From positions 1-16,967 of the forward strand of contig JASHQP010000427.1 of NCBI GenBank assembly GCA_030039095.1: 16,967 nucleotides of DNA. The letters run 5' to 3'. The DNA comes from Streptosporangiaceae bacterium. Lineage in GTDB: Bacteria; Actinomycetota; Actinomycetes; Streptosporangiales; Streptosporangiaceae. The notes beneath the pieces are model-generated. The model was not told the DNA's origin, searched no databases, and was given only the letters and a program-made list of their open reading frames with translations. The position numbers were made by a program, and so were the translations under genes. Positions within the stretch are counted from its first letter, which is position 1. The number at the start of each line of letters is the position of its first letter. This document shows positions 6,550-14,088 of this stretch, in pieces.

Positions 6550-7821
6550 CTGGCCGCCGGGACCCGAGGCGACGTCGCGCGGGAACCGCCCCGATGGCAG
6601 ATAGCCGAGCAGCGCGGGCCGGCCGGCGAGCATGTCCGTGACATCGACCACGGCGAGACTGGCATGCTCGCCTGGGATGCCGGAGCGATCCGAGTCCGCA
6701 ACGACAAGCAGCTGCCCGTCCCTGGCCAGGCCGAGCCCGACCGGCAGCTCGCCCACCCTGATGCTTCCCAGCAGCGGATGCGCGGAGCCGTCCGCGAGGG
6801 CACGCGCCGAGAAGGCCAGCAGCGCATCGCTGGCCCGGGCGGTGACCCAGACCACCCGTCCGCCGTCCGAGGTGATCACGCGCACCGGATTGCACCCCGC
6901 CGGGACCCGGCGGATGACCGAGTGCGCCGGATCTGTCTCGGCCCGGGCGACGCTGATCACGCCGAGCGACCCGATCTCGCTCTTGCTGCGCGAGCTCATG
7001 ACCTCGCTGGTCGAGTACAGCCACCTACCGTCCGGCGAGACAGCCAGGCCGACGGGCGCCAGCTGGGTCGGGATCGCCCCGACGTAGCTGGCCGTGCCGT
7101 AATGACCTGCCAGCGTGCGGCTGAGCCTGAAAACGTCGATGTGATCGGCGGACTCCTCGGCGACGAATGCGTAGCGGCCGTCCGGCGTCACGGCCACCTC
7201 GATTTCGCCCGTGTTGCCCCCGCTGGGCGCGTTGACCTGGCCGAGGACCGCGTTCTTGCTGCCGCGCTCGGCGGCGGCCGTGCCGATGACAGTGAAGCCG
7301 CCATGACCGTTGACGGCGAGCAGATACTGGCTGTCCGGTGTCAGCACCGCTCCGGCATGTGTGCCCTCGAATTTGGCGCCCGACGTTGCGGTGGCGATCC
7401 GGCGGGCAAGCCGCGCCGGGCCGGCCGCGCCGATCCTGACAACCTCAATGCTCCGGCCCAGGGTCACAAAGCCCCAGTTGTCGCCGGGCATTACCGCCAC
7501 GCCGAACGGCGTGCTCGGCAGGCTAGTCAGCCGCGCAGGCGAGCTGGGTACGCGGAACGGGGTGCTGGGCAGCCTGGTCCGCGTCACCAGCGAGCTGGGC
7601 AGCTCGGGAGCTGGCTGCGTCGCGGTCGTGCAGCCCGGCAGCGTTGCGGAAACCGTGCCGTAGCCCCGCATGGTAATGGGCGGCGGGGCCTTCGCCGCCG
7701 GGGCGCGGGCCGCGGGCCGGGGCTGAGCGCTCGAGCAGGCGGCCAGCGCCACGATGGCCGCCAAGATCACACCAGCTCGCCCGCCGGGCACGGAGCCTAA
7801 ACGGCTGAGGCGACTGGGCAT
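6484..7821 (-). CDS. Lipoprotein with predicted YVTN/lactonase-type beta-propeller, 445 aa
   Basis: Exported lipoprotein. The N-terminus has basic residues, a hydrophobic stretch (about 17-28) and a lipobox LAAC with Cys29 as the lipidation site. Residues 30-110 are a Pro/Ala/Ser-rich linker. From about 105 on, repeated blocks of the type V-x-PDG-R-x-x-F-V or V-SPDGRWLYS recur (VTPDGRYAFVAEES, VSPDGRWLYSTSE, LARDGQLLVVADSD), the signature of six- or seven-bladed beta-propellers of the YVTN/6-phosphogluconolactonase type. No catalytic residues for lactonase activity could be assigned, so a binding or structural role at the cell surface is as likely. ATG 7821 has GGAGG seven bases upstream. The linker contains a tandem 51-bp duplication. 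The 3' end abuts the VOC gene relic. Confidence 0.85.
   Translation of the reverse strand: MPSRLSRLGSVPGGRAGVILAAIVALAACSSAQPRPAARAPAAKAPPPITMRGYGTVSATLPGCTTATQPAPELPSSLVTRTRLPSTPFRVPSSPARLTSLPSTPFGVAVMPGDNWGFVTLGRSIEVVRIGAAGPARLARRIATATSGAKFEGTHAGAVLTPDSQYLLAVNGHGGFTVIGTAAAERGSKNAVLGQVNAPSGGNTGEIEVAVTPDGRYAFVAEESADHIDVFRLSRTLAGHYGTASYVGAIPTQLAPVGLAVSPDGRWLYSTSEVMSSRSKSEIGSLGVISVARAETDPAHSVIRRVPAGCNPVRVITSDGGRVVWVTARASDALLAFSARALADGSAHPLLGSIRVGELPVGLGLARDGQLLVVADSDRSGIPGEHASLAVVDVTDMLAGRPALLGYLPSGRFPRDVASGPGGQLLLVSNFGSDQLETVRLDSLP
7505..7606 (-). repeat. Tandem 51-bp imperfect duplication in the lipoprotein linker
   Basis: Two diverged 51-bp copies (7505-7555 and 7556-7606) encode 17-residue units containing LPSTPF in each copy, between the signal peptide and the first propeller blade. 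The period is a multiple of three so the frame is kept. Sequence divergence indicates an old duplication that lengthens the spacer holding the propeller away from the membrane. Confidence 0.65.
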
Positions 7822-8583
7822 TCACTGACCTCCGTACCGTGAGCGCAGCTCATACCCGCCAGCGCAGCCAAGGGCGGGGCTGAGCTGCGTAGATGGCCAT
7901 CCGGAACCAATGCCCGCTCCGGCACACGCACCGTTCTGATCATCGCCGTCGGTATTCGGATCATTGTCCCCGAACTCCCGTGATGCCAGCGGCAGTGCGA
8001 CCCGGAACAAATCCCGGGCGCCGACCGCATCTCCATATTTGCCGCGCACTTGAGCGCGGGCCGCGATTGTGAAAAACCTCGTCCGCCTCAGTATCGACAC
8101 AGGCCGTGCTCCCACCAGTAGCTGCCGCTGTACTCCGATGCACAGGCGCCCGGGAGTATGGCCCGGCGCAGCCCGGGGAGTTCAGCTAAGGCTTCAACAG
8201 ATGCCTGGCTGCGACGGGCCATCATTTCCTGCATTATTTCGCATATGTAAGAGCAGCTCCAGTAGCGCAAGACGACGCAGCAGGGATGCGGCTCCGCTGC
8301 TACGTGCGGCTCTACTGTGACGGGCCCTGCCCCGGCAGCATGTCGGCCAGGAGCTGTGCGAGATGGATGCCCGTGCGCCCGAGGTGGCCGGCACGTCATC
8401 GGAGCGGCCTGCCACTGCGAGCGGCCGGGCCGTGGCGGCCGGCTGGACTGACTCCCTGGCGAGGTGCCTGGAACTGGCCGGCACCTATGCGGTGGAGCAG
8501 GGACTGCTCCGCTCACCCCCGACATCGGCGAGATCGAGCGAGAATGCGAGATCGTCGCGCCCGAGTGAGCCGCGGAGGTGCAG
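7822..8583. other. Gene-poor region between lipoprotein and two-component genes
   Basis: 762 bp without a convincing full gene. It contains the TPR relic (7936-8064), an AT-richer pocket at about 8222-8252, and a doubtful small ORF (8363-8587). Frames on both strands have composition unlike the neighbouring genes. The promoter of the two-component operon should lie in its right half, but no clear -35/-10 pair was found. Confidence 0.5.
7936..8064 (-). pseudogene. Relic of a TPR-repeat protein
   Basis: Minus-strand translation here gives a segment of about 40 residues reading AARAQVRGKYGDAVGARDLF, then a short helix, then REFGDNDPNT. This has the spacing of one kinesin-light-chain-like TPR unit in actinobacterial regulators (G-x-x-x-A-ARDLF-x-x-x-LP-x-x-x-x-x-x-GPDHPDT). 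Upstream residues LRRTRFF also fit the end of the preceding unit. The pattern degrades on both sides, there is no ribosome binding site, and a single repeat would not fold alone, so it looks like a decayed fragment. It could be a chance resemblance. Confidence 0.45.
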
Positions 8584-8587
8584 ATGA
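8363..8587 (+). CDS. Doubtful small ORF upstream of the response regulator, 74 aa
   Basis: ATG with GGAG nine bases upstream. Third-position GC is high for the first 50 codons, as in real genes here, and the segment LARCLELAGTYAVEQGLL looks like an amphipathic helix. After about 8510 the frame turns into Ser/Arg-rich sequence, while the next frame reads LTPDIGEIERECEIVAPE to a TGA at 8566-8568, which looks more protein-like. A frameshifted gene remnant is therefore possible. The reading frame overlaps the regulator's start codon by 4 bases. I do not recognise a family; it may be non-coding. Confidence 0.3.
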   Translation: MDARAPEVAGTSSERPATASGRAVAAGWTDSLARCLELAGTYAVEQGLLRSPPTSARSSENARSSRPSEPRRCR

Positions 8588-9372
8588 ACCTCCGAGTCGG
8601 CGTTCAGGAAACCGGAAGGTTGGCTGGCCAGCGTTGGACCGTGGGATCCCCTATTGCTGCTGATGCCGCCGCTCCGCCTGCGCAGGCAGAAGCGCGGCTG
8701 CTCGTCGTCGAGGACGAGCCCACTATTCTCGAACTGTTGTCCGGGTCGCTGCGCTTCGCCGGCTTCGACGTGGTCACCGCTGCGACGGGCGCGGAGGCGA
8801 TCCGTGCTGCGGTCAAGGCGCGGCCGGATCTGATTCTGCTCGACGTGATGATGCCCGATGGCGACGGATTCGACGTGCTGCGGCAGCTCCGCTCGGGCGG
8901 CCCGCGCGTTCCGGTCATCTTCCTGACCGCGCGGGGTACGGTGCACGATCGCGTCACCGGACTGACCCTGGGCGGGGACGACTACGTCACCAAGCCGTTC
9001 AGCCTCGACGAGGTCCTGGCCCGGATCCGGGCGGTGCTGCGCCGCAGCGGCGGCCAGGACGACGGCGGCTCGCGGCTGGCCGTCGCGGACCTCGAGCTCG
9101 ACTCCGGCAGCCACGAAGTCCGGCGCGGCGGCCGGCTGATCGCGCTGACCCCGACCGAGTTCAAGCTGCTGCGCTACCTGATGATCAACGCCGGAAGGGT
9201 GATCAGCAAGGCGCAGATCCTCGACCACGTCTGGGATTACAGCTTCAGCGGCGACAGCAACGTCGTCGAGTCGTGCGTCAGCTACCTGCGGCGCAAGGTC
9301 GACGATGGCGAGCCACGGCTGATCCACACCATTCGCGGCATGGGCTACGTCCTGCGGATCCCGCCCCCGTGA
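8584..9372 (+). CDS. OmpR/PhoB-family response regulator, 262 aa
   Basis: Cytoplasmic transcription regulator of the two-component system. The receiver domain starts near residue 38 (RLLVVEDEP) with acidic pocket Glu43/Asp44, phospho-acceptor Asp87 in LLDVMMP, Thr115 in IFLTA and Lys137 in VTKPF. The C-terminal winged-helix DNA-binding domain (about 163-259) has LTPTEFKLLRYL, the recognition-helix region NVVESCVSYLRRKVD, and the final RGMGYVLR hairpin. All switch residues are present, so it should be active. The ATG has GGAGG five bases upstream; GTG 8578 is an alternative. About 36 residues precede the receiver, more than usual, and look unstructured. It overlaps the kinase gene by GTGA, so the two are translationally coupled. 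Confidence 0.95.
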   Translation: MNLRVGVQETGRLAGQRWTVGSPIAADAAAPPAQAEARLLVVEDEPTILELLSGSLRFAGFDVVTAATGAEAIRAAVKARPDLILLDVMMPDGDGFDVLRQLRSGGPRVPVIFLTARGTVHDRVTGLTLGGDDYVTKPFSLDEVLARIRAVLRRSGGQDDGGSRLAVADLELDSGSHEVRRGGRLIALTPTEFKLLRYLMINAGRVISKAQILDHVWDYSFSGDSNVVESCVSYLRRKVDDGEPRLIHTIRGMGYVLRIPPP

Positions 9373-10904
9373 GATCCCGGCTCCGCCGCCTGCCGCTGTC
9401 GCTGGCGAACGCGTCGCTGCGGGTGCGGATCATGGCAGCGGCCGCGATCCTGGTCATCGTCACTTCGGCGGTGATGGGTGCCGTGGGCACGACCATGCTG
9501 CGCGATTACCTGGTCGGCCGCGTTGACGCGCAGCTGCTGACGTTCGCCGGGCCGAGGGGACGGGGCCGCCCGCCCGCCGGGCTGTCGCCCGCCAGGCTCC
9601 CGCGCACCGGGACGCCGCAGCTCCCCAGCCTGTTCCTGATCGAGCAGCTCAGTGCCGACGGGCGGGTGGAACGAACGAGCGGGTCGGTGCACGGCGCCGC
9701 GCCGCCCGAGGTTCCGGCCACACGGCTGCGCGATGCCGGCGGTCCGTTCACTGCTTCCTCGGCTGGAGACACCGGGCACTCCTGGCGGGTGCTGGTGCGG
9801 CCGGGTCCCGGCGGGGGGCACGTACTGATCGCCTACAACATCGACGCCCTGAACAGCACCGTCGCCAGGCTGGAGATAGCGGACGGGGCGGCCGGCGTGG
9901 TCGCGATCCTGATCCTGGCGGCCATCGGGCTTCCGCTGATCCGCGCCAGCCTGAAGCCGCTGGCCAGGATCGAGGACGCGGCCGAGGCCATCGCCGCCGG
10001 GGACCTCTCTCGCCGCATCGACCGCCCTGCTGCCGACACCGAGGTGGGTCGGCTGGCCACGGTGCTCAACACCATGCTCGGCCGGATCGAGGCGGCCTAC
10101 CGGGCCAGGGAAGAGGGCGAGGCACGCGCCAGGGACTCCGAGGACCGGATGCGCCGCTTCGTCGCTGACGCAAGCCATGAGCTGCGGACCCCGCTGACCT
10201 CGGTGCGCGGACTCGCCGAGTTCTGCCTGCAGCAGGGTGAGGCGGCCAGCCGTGAGGAGATGACCCGGCTGATGACCCGGATCCAGCAGGAAGCCACCCG
10301 GATGGGATTCCTCGTCGACGATCTGCTGCTGCTCGCCCAGTTCGACGAGGACCGGCCGCTGGACAAGCAGCCCGTGGACCTGTCCAGCGTCGCTGCCGAG
10401 GCGGTGCTGATGGCCCGCACCGTCGCGCGCGGTCATGCGCTCACCCTGCAGGCGGCGCCCGACCCGGTCATCGTCTCCGCCGACGGCGGAAGGCTGCGGC
10501 AGGTCATCGACAACCTCATCGGCAACGCCCTGCAGCACACCCCGCCAGGGACGCTTGTCACCGTCGGGGTGGTCAGCGTGGCCGGTTACGGGGAGATCAC
10601 CGTCGCCGACGACGGGCCGGGGATGACCGCCGAGCAGGCCTCGCGCGTCTTTGAGCGTTTCTACCGAACCGACGGCGTGCGGAGCCGCTCCAGCGGCGGG
10701 ACCGGGCTCGGCCTTTCCATCGCGGTCGCGCTCGTGGACGCCCACGGGGGCACGATCACCGTCGATCCGCGACCGCCCGGTGACGGCGCGACGTTCCGGG
10801 TCCGGCTGCCGCTGGCGACGCCGACGGACGACGCGGCGCCGGCGGCTGACGGTCAGCCCAGGGCACAGCTGACCCACCTCAGCGCTCAGGAAAGTGAGAG
10901 TTAG
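9369..10904 (+). CDS. Sensor histidine kinase, 511 aa
   Basis: Membrane sensor that phosphorylates the preceding regulator. Order of parts: short cytoplasmic N-terminus, membrane helix 1 (about 21-43), an extracellular domain of about 125 residues rich in Gly/Pro/Arg with no recognised sensor fold, membrane helix 2 (about 171-193), HAMP linker (194-245), HisKA with phospho-accepting His270 in DASHELRTPL, then the ATPase domain with N box DNLIGNALQH (near 380), G1 DDGPGM, F box FERFYR and G2 GGTGLGLSI. All catalytic motifs are present. GTG 9369 overlaps the regulator's TGA; the open frame upstream lies inside the regulator gene. The domain order is that of the actinobacterial MprB/TcrY/CutS group. 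The ABC genes that follow suggest it senses an envelope stress or an exported compound; that is inference. Confidence 0.95.
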   Translation: MRSRLRRLPLSLANASLRVRIMAAAAILVIVTSAVMGAVGTTMLRDYLVGRVDAQLLTFAGPRGRGRPPAGLSPARLPRTGTPQLPSLFLIEQLSADGRVERTSGSVHGAAPPEVPATRLRDAGGPFTASSAGDTGHSWRVLVRPGPGGGHVLIAYNIDALNSTVARLEIADGAAGVVAILILAAIGLPLIRASLKPLARIEDAAEAIAAGDLSRRIDRPAADTEVGRLATVLNTMLGRIEAAYRAREEGEARARDSEDRMRRFVADASHELRTPLTSVRGLAEFCLQQGEAASREEMTRLMTRIQQEATRMGFLVDDLLLLAQFDEDRPLDKQPVDLSSVAAEAVLMARTVARGHALTLQAAPDPVIVSADGGRLRQVIDNLIGNALQHTPPGTLVTVGVVSVAGYGEITVADDGPGMTAEQASRVFERFYRTDGVRSRSSGGTGLGLSIAVALVDAHGGTITVDPRPPGDGATFRVRLPLATPTDDAAPAADGQPRAQLTHLSAQESES

Positions 10905-11062
10905 CCGCAACGAGATCACAAGGCTCGCTGAGTGAACTACACGCGGCGGGGCTCCTGCGCCTGCCCGCGAATCGTGGTCGCCGCGCAGCACTTCGTCCCC
11001 GGCCCGGCGCCCACCATTCGTGAACAGAACTGCGGACTGCGAGCCCCTGCGCCTGCACCGCG

Positions 11063-11078
11063 CTCCCGGGGCCGGGAG
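11063..11078 (+). promoter_or_regulatory. GC-rich hairpin upstream of the ABC transporter genes
   Basis: CTCCCGG (11063-11069) and CCGGGAG (11072-11078) are perfect inverted repeats two bases apart, in the 230-bp gap after the kinase gene and 56 bp before the permease ATG. As RNA it would form a CTCCC/GGGAG stem. No T-run follows, so it is not a classic intrinsic terminator; a DNA-binding site for the response regulator or an attenuating structure is possible. The decamer CTGCGCCTGC occurs twice in the same gap (10955-10964 and 11047-11056). Confidence 0.3.
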
Positions 11079-11134
11079 AGCTGACGGATGGCACGGGCGG
11101 GCAGGGCAGCAGGGCTCGAGCGGAGGGAAGGTAG

Positions 11135-12649
11135 ATGTTTTTCACGTATCTGCGGCGCGAACTGCGCCGGCGGATCCGGCAGGCCAGCTTTATCGCGCTG
11201 GGCCTGGCCGTGGGAATCGGCCTGGTCATCACCGTGACCGCCGCGTCGTCCGGGGTGAAATCCGCGGAGGGCAGCGTGCTGAAGAACCTGTACGGGGTGG
11301 GCACGGACGCGACCGTCACCAAATCGCCGACCGCTGGCTCCTTCGCGGCGGGGAGGCCCAGCAACTTCAACTTCAAGTCGGGCGAGACCGTCAAGATCGA
11401 CACCCTGACCGCCACCCGCAGCCTGGGCACTCTTGACGACTCCGCGGTGACGACGATCTCCAGGCTGAAGGGCGTGGCTGCCGCGTCCGGCGCGCTGACC
11501 GCCGACAGCGTGAACACGACGTTCAAGATCCCCAACTTCAGCAGCGGCAGCGGCGGCGGTGCTCCCGGAGGCGGCACCGGCGGGACCGGCGGCGGCGGGT
11601 TCAGCGGTCCCGGGTCGTTCAACACGGGGAACACGGTGTCGGTCGACGGCATCGACCTGGCCTCGAGCGCACAGGCGCTCGGCCCGCTGAGCAATGGGAC
11701 GCTCAGCTCCGGCCGCACCCTGAAGGCCTCCGACGCCAGCTCCGACGTGGCGGTGATCGACTCCAGCTACGCCAAGTCGGCGAGCCTGAAGGTCGGGTCG
11801 GACGTCACGCTGGCCAGCACCAAGTTCACCGTCGTCGGCATCGTGTCCGTATCGGCGAGCGATTCGTCGGCCGACGTGTATGTTCCGCTGGCGCGCGCAC
11901 AGGCGCTGTCGAAGACCGCGGGCAAGGTCAACACGATCTACGTGGCGGCGGACAGCGCGTCGGACATCTCGGCGGTGCAGAAGGAGATCACCAAGGCGGT
12001 GCCCGGCGCCACGGTCACGACCTCCTCCGACCTGGCCAGTGAGGTGACCGGGTCGCTGTCGAGCGCGTCGAGCCTGGCGAACAATCTGGGCAAGTGGCTG
12101 GCGATCGCGGTGCTGGTCGCGGCGTTCCTGCTGGCCAGCCTGCTGACCATGTCAGCGGTGTCGCGCCGGGTGAGGGAGTTCGGCACGCTGAAGGCGCTCG
12201 GCTGGCGCAGCCGCCGCGTGATCGGGCAGGTCATGGGCGAGTCGGTCGCCATCGGCATCATCGGCGGCGTCGCCGGGGTCGCGCTCGGTTTCGCCGGGGC
12301 CGCGATCGTCTCCGCGGTGGCCCCGGCCCTGTCCGCGTCCGTCGGCCCCACCACCGGCTCGGCGACGCCAGGAGGCGCCCGGTCGTTCTCCGGCGGCTTC
12401 CCCGGTGGCGCCCCCGGTGGCGGCAGCGGCGGCTTCAGCCCGCCCAGCGGCAGCGGCACGGGCGGCTTCGCGCGCACTGCCGCGGACGCGGGCCACTCCG
12501 TGCTGGTCCACCTCACCGCCTCGGTCACTGTGGACGCGGTCGTCCTCGCCGTGGTGCTGGCCCTGGCCGGAGGGCTGATCGCCGGCACGCTCGGCGGCTG
12601 GCGGGCAGCCCGGCTGCGCCCGGCCGCGGCGCTGGCCAGGGTTGAGTGA
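11135..12649 (+). CDS. FtsX/MacB-type ABC transporter permease, 504 aa
   Basis: Membrane part of an ABC transporter of the MacB/LolCE/FtsX type, which moves substrates from the outer membrane-facing side or works on the cell envelope rather than across the bilayer. Topology: membrane helix 1 (about 17-37), a large extracytoplasmic domain (38-318), then helix 2 (320-342), helix 3 (371-399) and helix 4 (462-486), followed by a basic RAARLRPAAALARVE tail typical of the family. The FtsX core motif VREFGTLKALGW (346-357) is clear. Unusual are two Gly/Ser/Pro-rich inserts, at about 136-163 in the extracytoplasmic domain and 404-446 between helices 3 and 4. The ATG is preceded by GGAGGGAAGG. The ATPase gene follows 72 bp downstream across a tandem repeat. 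Confidence 0.92.
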   Translation: MFFTYLRRELRRRIRQASFIALGLAVGIGLVITVTAASSGVKSAEGSVLKNLYGVGTDATVTKSPTAGSFAAGRPSNFNFKSGETVKIDTLTATRSLGTLDDSAVTTISRLKGVAAASGALTADSVNTTFKIPNFSSGSGGGAPGGGTGGTGGGGFSGPGSFNTGNTVSVDGIDLASSAQALGPLSNGTLSSGRTLKASDASSDVAVIDSSYAKSASLKVGSDVTLASTKFTVVGIVSVSASDSSADVYVPLARAQALSKTAGKVNTIYVAADSASDISAVQKEITKAVPGATVTTSSDLASEVTGSLSSASSLANNLGKWLAIAVLVAAFLLASLLTMSAVSRRVREFGTLKALGWRSRRVIGQVMGESVAIGIIGGVAGVALGFAGAAIVSAVAPALSASVGPTTGSATPGGARSFSGGFPGGAPGGGSGGFSPPSGSGTGGFARTAADAGHSVLVHLTASVTVDAVVLAVVLALAGGLIAGTLGGWRAARLRPAAALARVE

Positions 12650-12696
12650 ACTGAGCTGAGTGAGCTGAGCTGAGTGAGCTGAGCTGAGTGAGCTGA
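12643..12696 (+). repeat. 14-bp tandem repeat at the permease/ATPase junction
   Basis: Three perfect copies of CTGAGCTGAGTGAG at 12651-12664, 12665-12678 and 12679-12692, with a partial copy (TGAGTGAA) before and CTGA after. The TGA stop of the permease is part of the 5' partial copy. Each unit carries AGCT palindromes and TGA triplets in more than one frame. It lies just upstream of the ATPase ribosome binding site AAAGGA and is a likely site of replication slippage, changing the spacing between the two genes. Confidence 0.85.
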
Positions 12697-12721
12697 TCGG
12701 AACAAGGACTGAAAGGAAGCC

Positions 12722-13414
<693 letters not shown>

Positions 13415-13485
13415 TGCGCGTGCCCAGGCCTGGACGGCGGGGCCGAGGTGCAGGTCACCACGCACGTGGAGGCATTTGAGCTCTG

Positions 13486-13540
13486 GCCAGGCTCCCTGGC
13501 ACCGGCGTAGGCTCTAGGGGGATTAAGGGTCTTAACCCCT
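13486..13540 (+). terminator. Two hairpins after the ABC operon, possible transcription end
   Basis: GCCAGG-CTC-CCTGGC (13486-13500) is a perfect 6-bp stem with a 3-base loop. A second inverted repeat at 13516-13540 pairs TTAAG with CTTAA around GGT and then GGGG with CCCC past one bulged A. They lie 72-126 bp after the ATPase stop in a 247-bp gap. There is no T-run, so they would be the GC-hairpin type seen in actinomycetes; a regulator site is the alternative. Confidence 0.4.
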
Positions 13541-13618
13541 ACATGGCAGACCTTTGACCACAGGCAGCGATCGCACAGCGTACAGGCGGTGATATTGCGG
13601 GAAACCGTCAGAAGGGTG

Positions 13619-13632
13619 CCGTACTGTTACGG
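13619..13632. promoter_or_regulatory. Short inverted repeat upstream of the small Cys/His protein gene
   Basis: CCGTA-CTGT-TACGG, 5-bp arms, 30 bp before the GTG at 13662. It overlaps a weak -10-like TACTGT. Its position fits a promoter or operator for the downstream gene, but arms this short are frequent by chance. Confidence 0.25.
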
Positions 13633-13661
13633 TCATTGGCGGGCGGGGAGGAGATGGGGTC

Positions 13662-13982
13662 GTGATTGGCGAACCAGAGGAGAAGGGCGACGATGTCGCG
13701 GCGGTTCCCGGCGGCACCGGCCGGGGCCCGCGCAGCAAGCTGGGCGGGCTGGCCGGGTTAGCGCGTCCCAGCGGGTGCCCCGTTCCGGGCTGCCACGCCC
13801 AGATCGACCCGTCGCGGCTGATGTGCCGCAGTCACTGGTACCTGGTGCCGAAGCAGATCCGCGACCGGGTGTGGGCCACCTGGCGCTCCGGCCAGGGGGC
13901 GTTCAGCACGGAGCATCTGGAGACCGTGCGCATGGCGATCACCGCCTGCCAGCCCACCGCCTGCCAGCCCACCGCCATGTAG
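13662..13982 (+). CDS. Small conserved-type hypothetical protein with Cys/His cluster, 106 aa
   Basis: Function unknown. The central part (about residues 39-92) carries C-P-V-P-G-C-H-x11-C-x2-H-W-Y-LVP, i.e. two cysteines, a histidine, then a further Cys-x2-His. This could bind one zinc ion and resembles small proteins often found in actinomycete genomes and phages. A helical LVPKQIRDRVWATWRSGQGAF segment follows. The first 35 residues are acidic then Gly/Arg-rich and probably disordered. GTG 13662 has GGAGGAG upstream (spacing about 9). The last 15 residues (ITACQPTACQPTAM) come from a tandem 15-bp repeat, and the TAG stop lies inside its third, mutated copy, so the tail looks recently added or altered. 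A role in nucleic acid binding is possible but not shown. Confidence 0.65.
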   Translation: MIGEPEEKGDDVAAVPGGTGRGPRSKLGGLAGLARPSGCPVPGCHAQIDPSRLMCRSHWYLVPKQIRDRVWATWRSGQGAFSTEHLETVRMAITACQPTACQPTAM

Positions 13983-13999
13983 CCCACCGCCACCAGCCC
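13941..13999 (+). repeat. 15-bp tandem repeat at the end of the small Cys/His gene
   Basis: Units ACCGCCTGCCAGCCC at 13941-13955 and 13956-13970 are identical. The third (13971-13985) differs in the centre, where TGCCAG has become ATGTAG and creates the gene's stop codon, and the fourth (13986-13999) has lost one base. Repeat number therefore sets the C-terminus of the protein. Confidence 0.8.
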
Positions 14000-14052
14000 G
14001 CCGCACCGGCCGCGCCCCCGGTCCGCCCCCCGCAGGCGGTCCAGGGCGGTAC

Positions 14053-14088
14053 CGCTTCCCGCTACGGCGCCGCTTCCCGCTACGGCGC
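14053..14088 (-). repeat. 18-bp perfect tandem duplication over the TetR stop codon
   Basis: CGCTTCCCGCTACGGCGC is present twice (14053-14070, 14071-14088). Each copy contains the minus-strand TAG that ends the TetR frame, so the duplication adds a second in-frame stop and leaves the protein end (AAAP) unchanged. Confidence 0.8.

Noticed and set aside
8088..8525. 145-codon minus-strand frame in the gene-poor region
   Set aside because: Pro/Arg/His-rich, no ribosome binding site and no recognisable domain.
9345..10991. 548-codon minus-strand frame opposite the histidine kinase
   Set aside because: Mirror frame of a high-GC coding region; low-complexity product and no ribosome binding site, while the kinase motifs are unmistakable.
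13567..13574. GCGATCGC palindrome
   Set aside because: 8-bp palindromes are very common in high-GC DNA.
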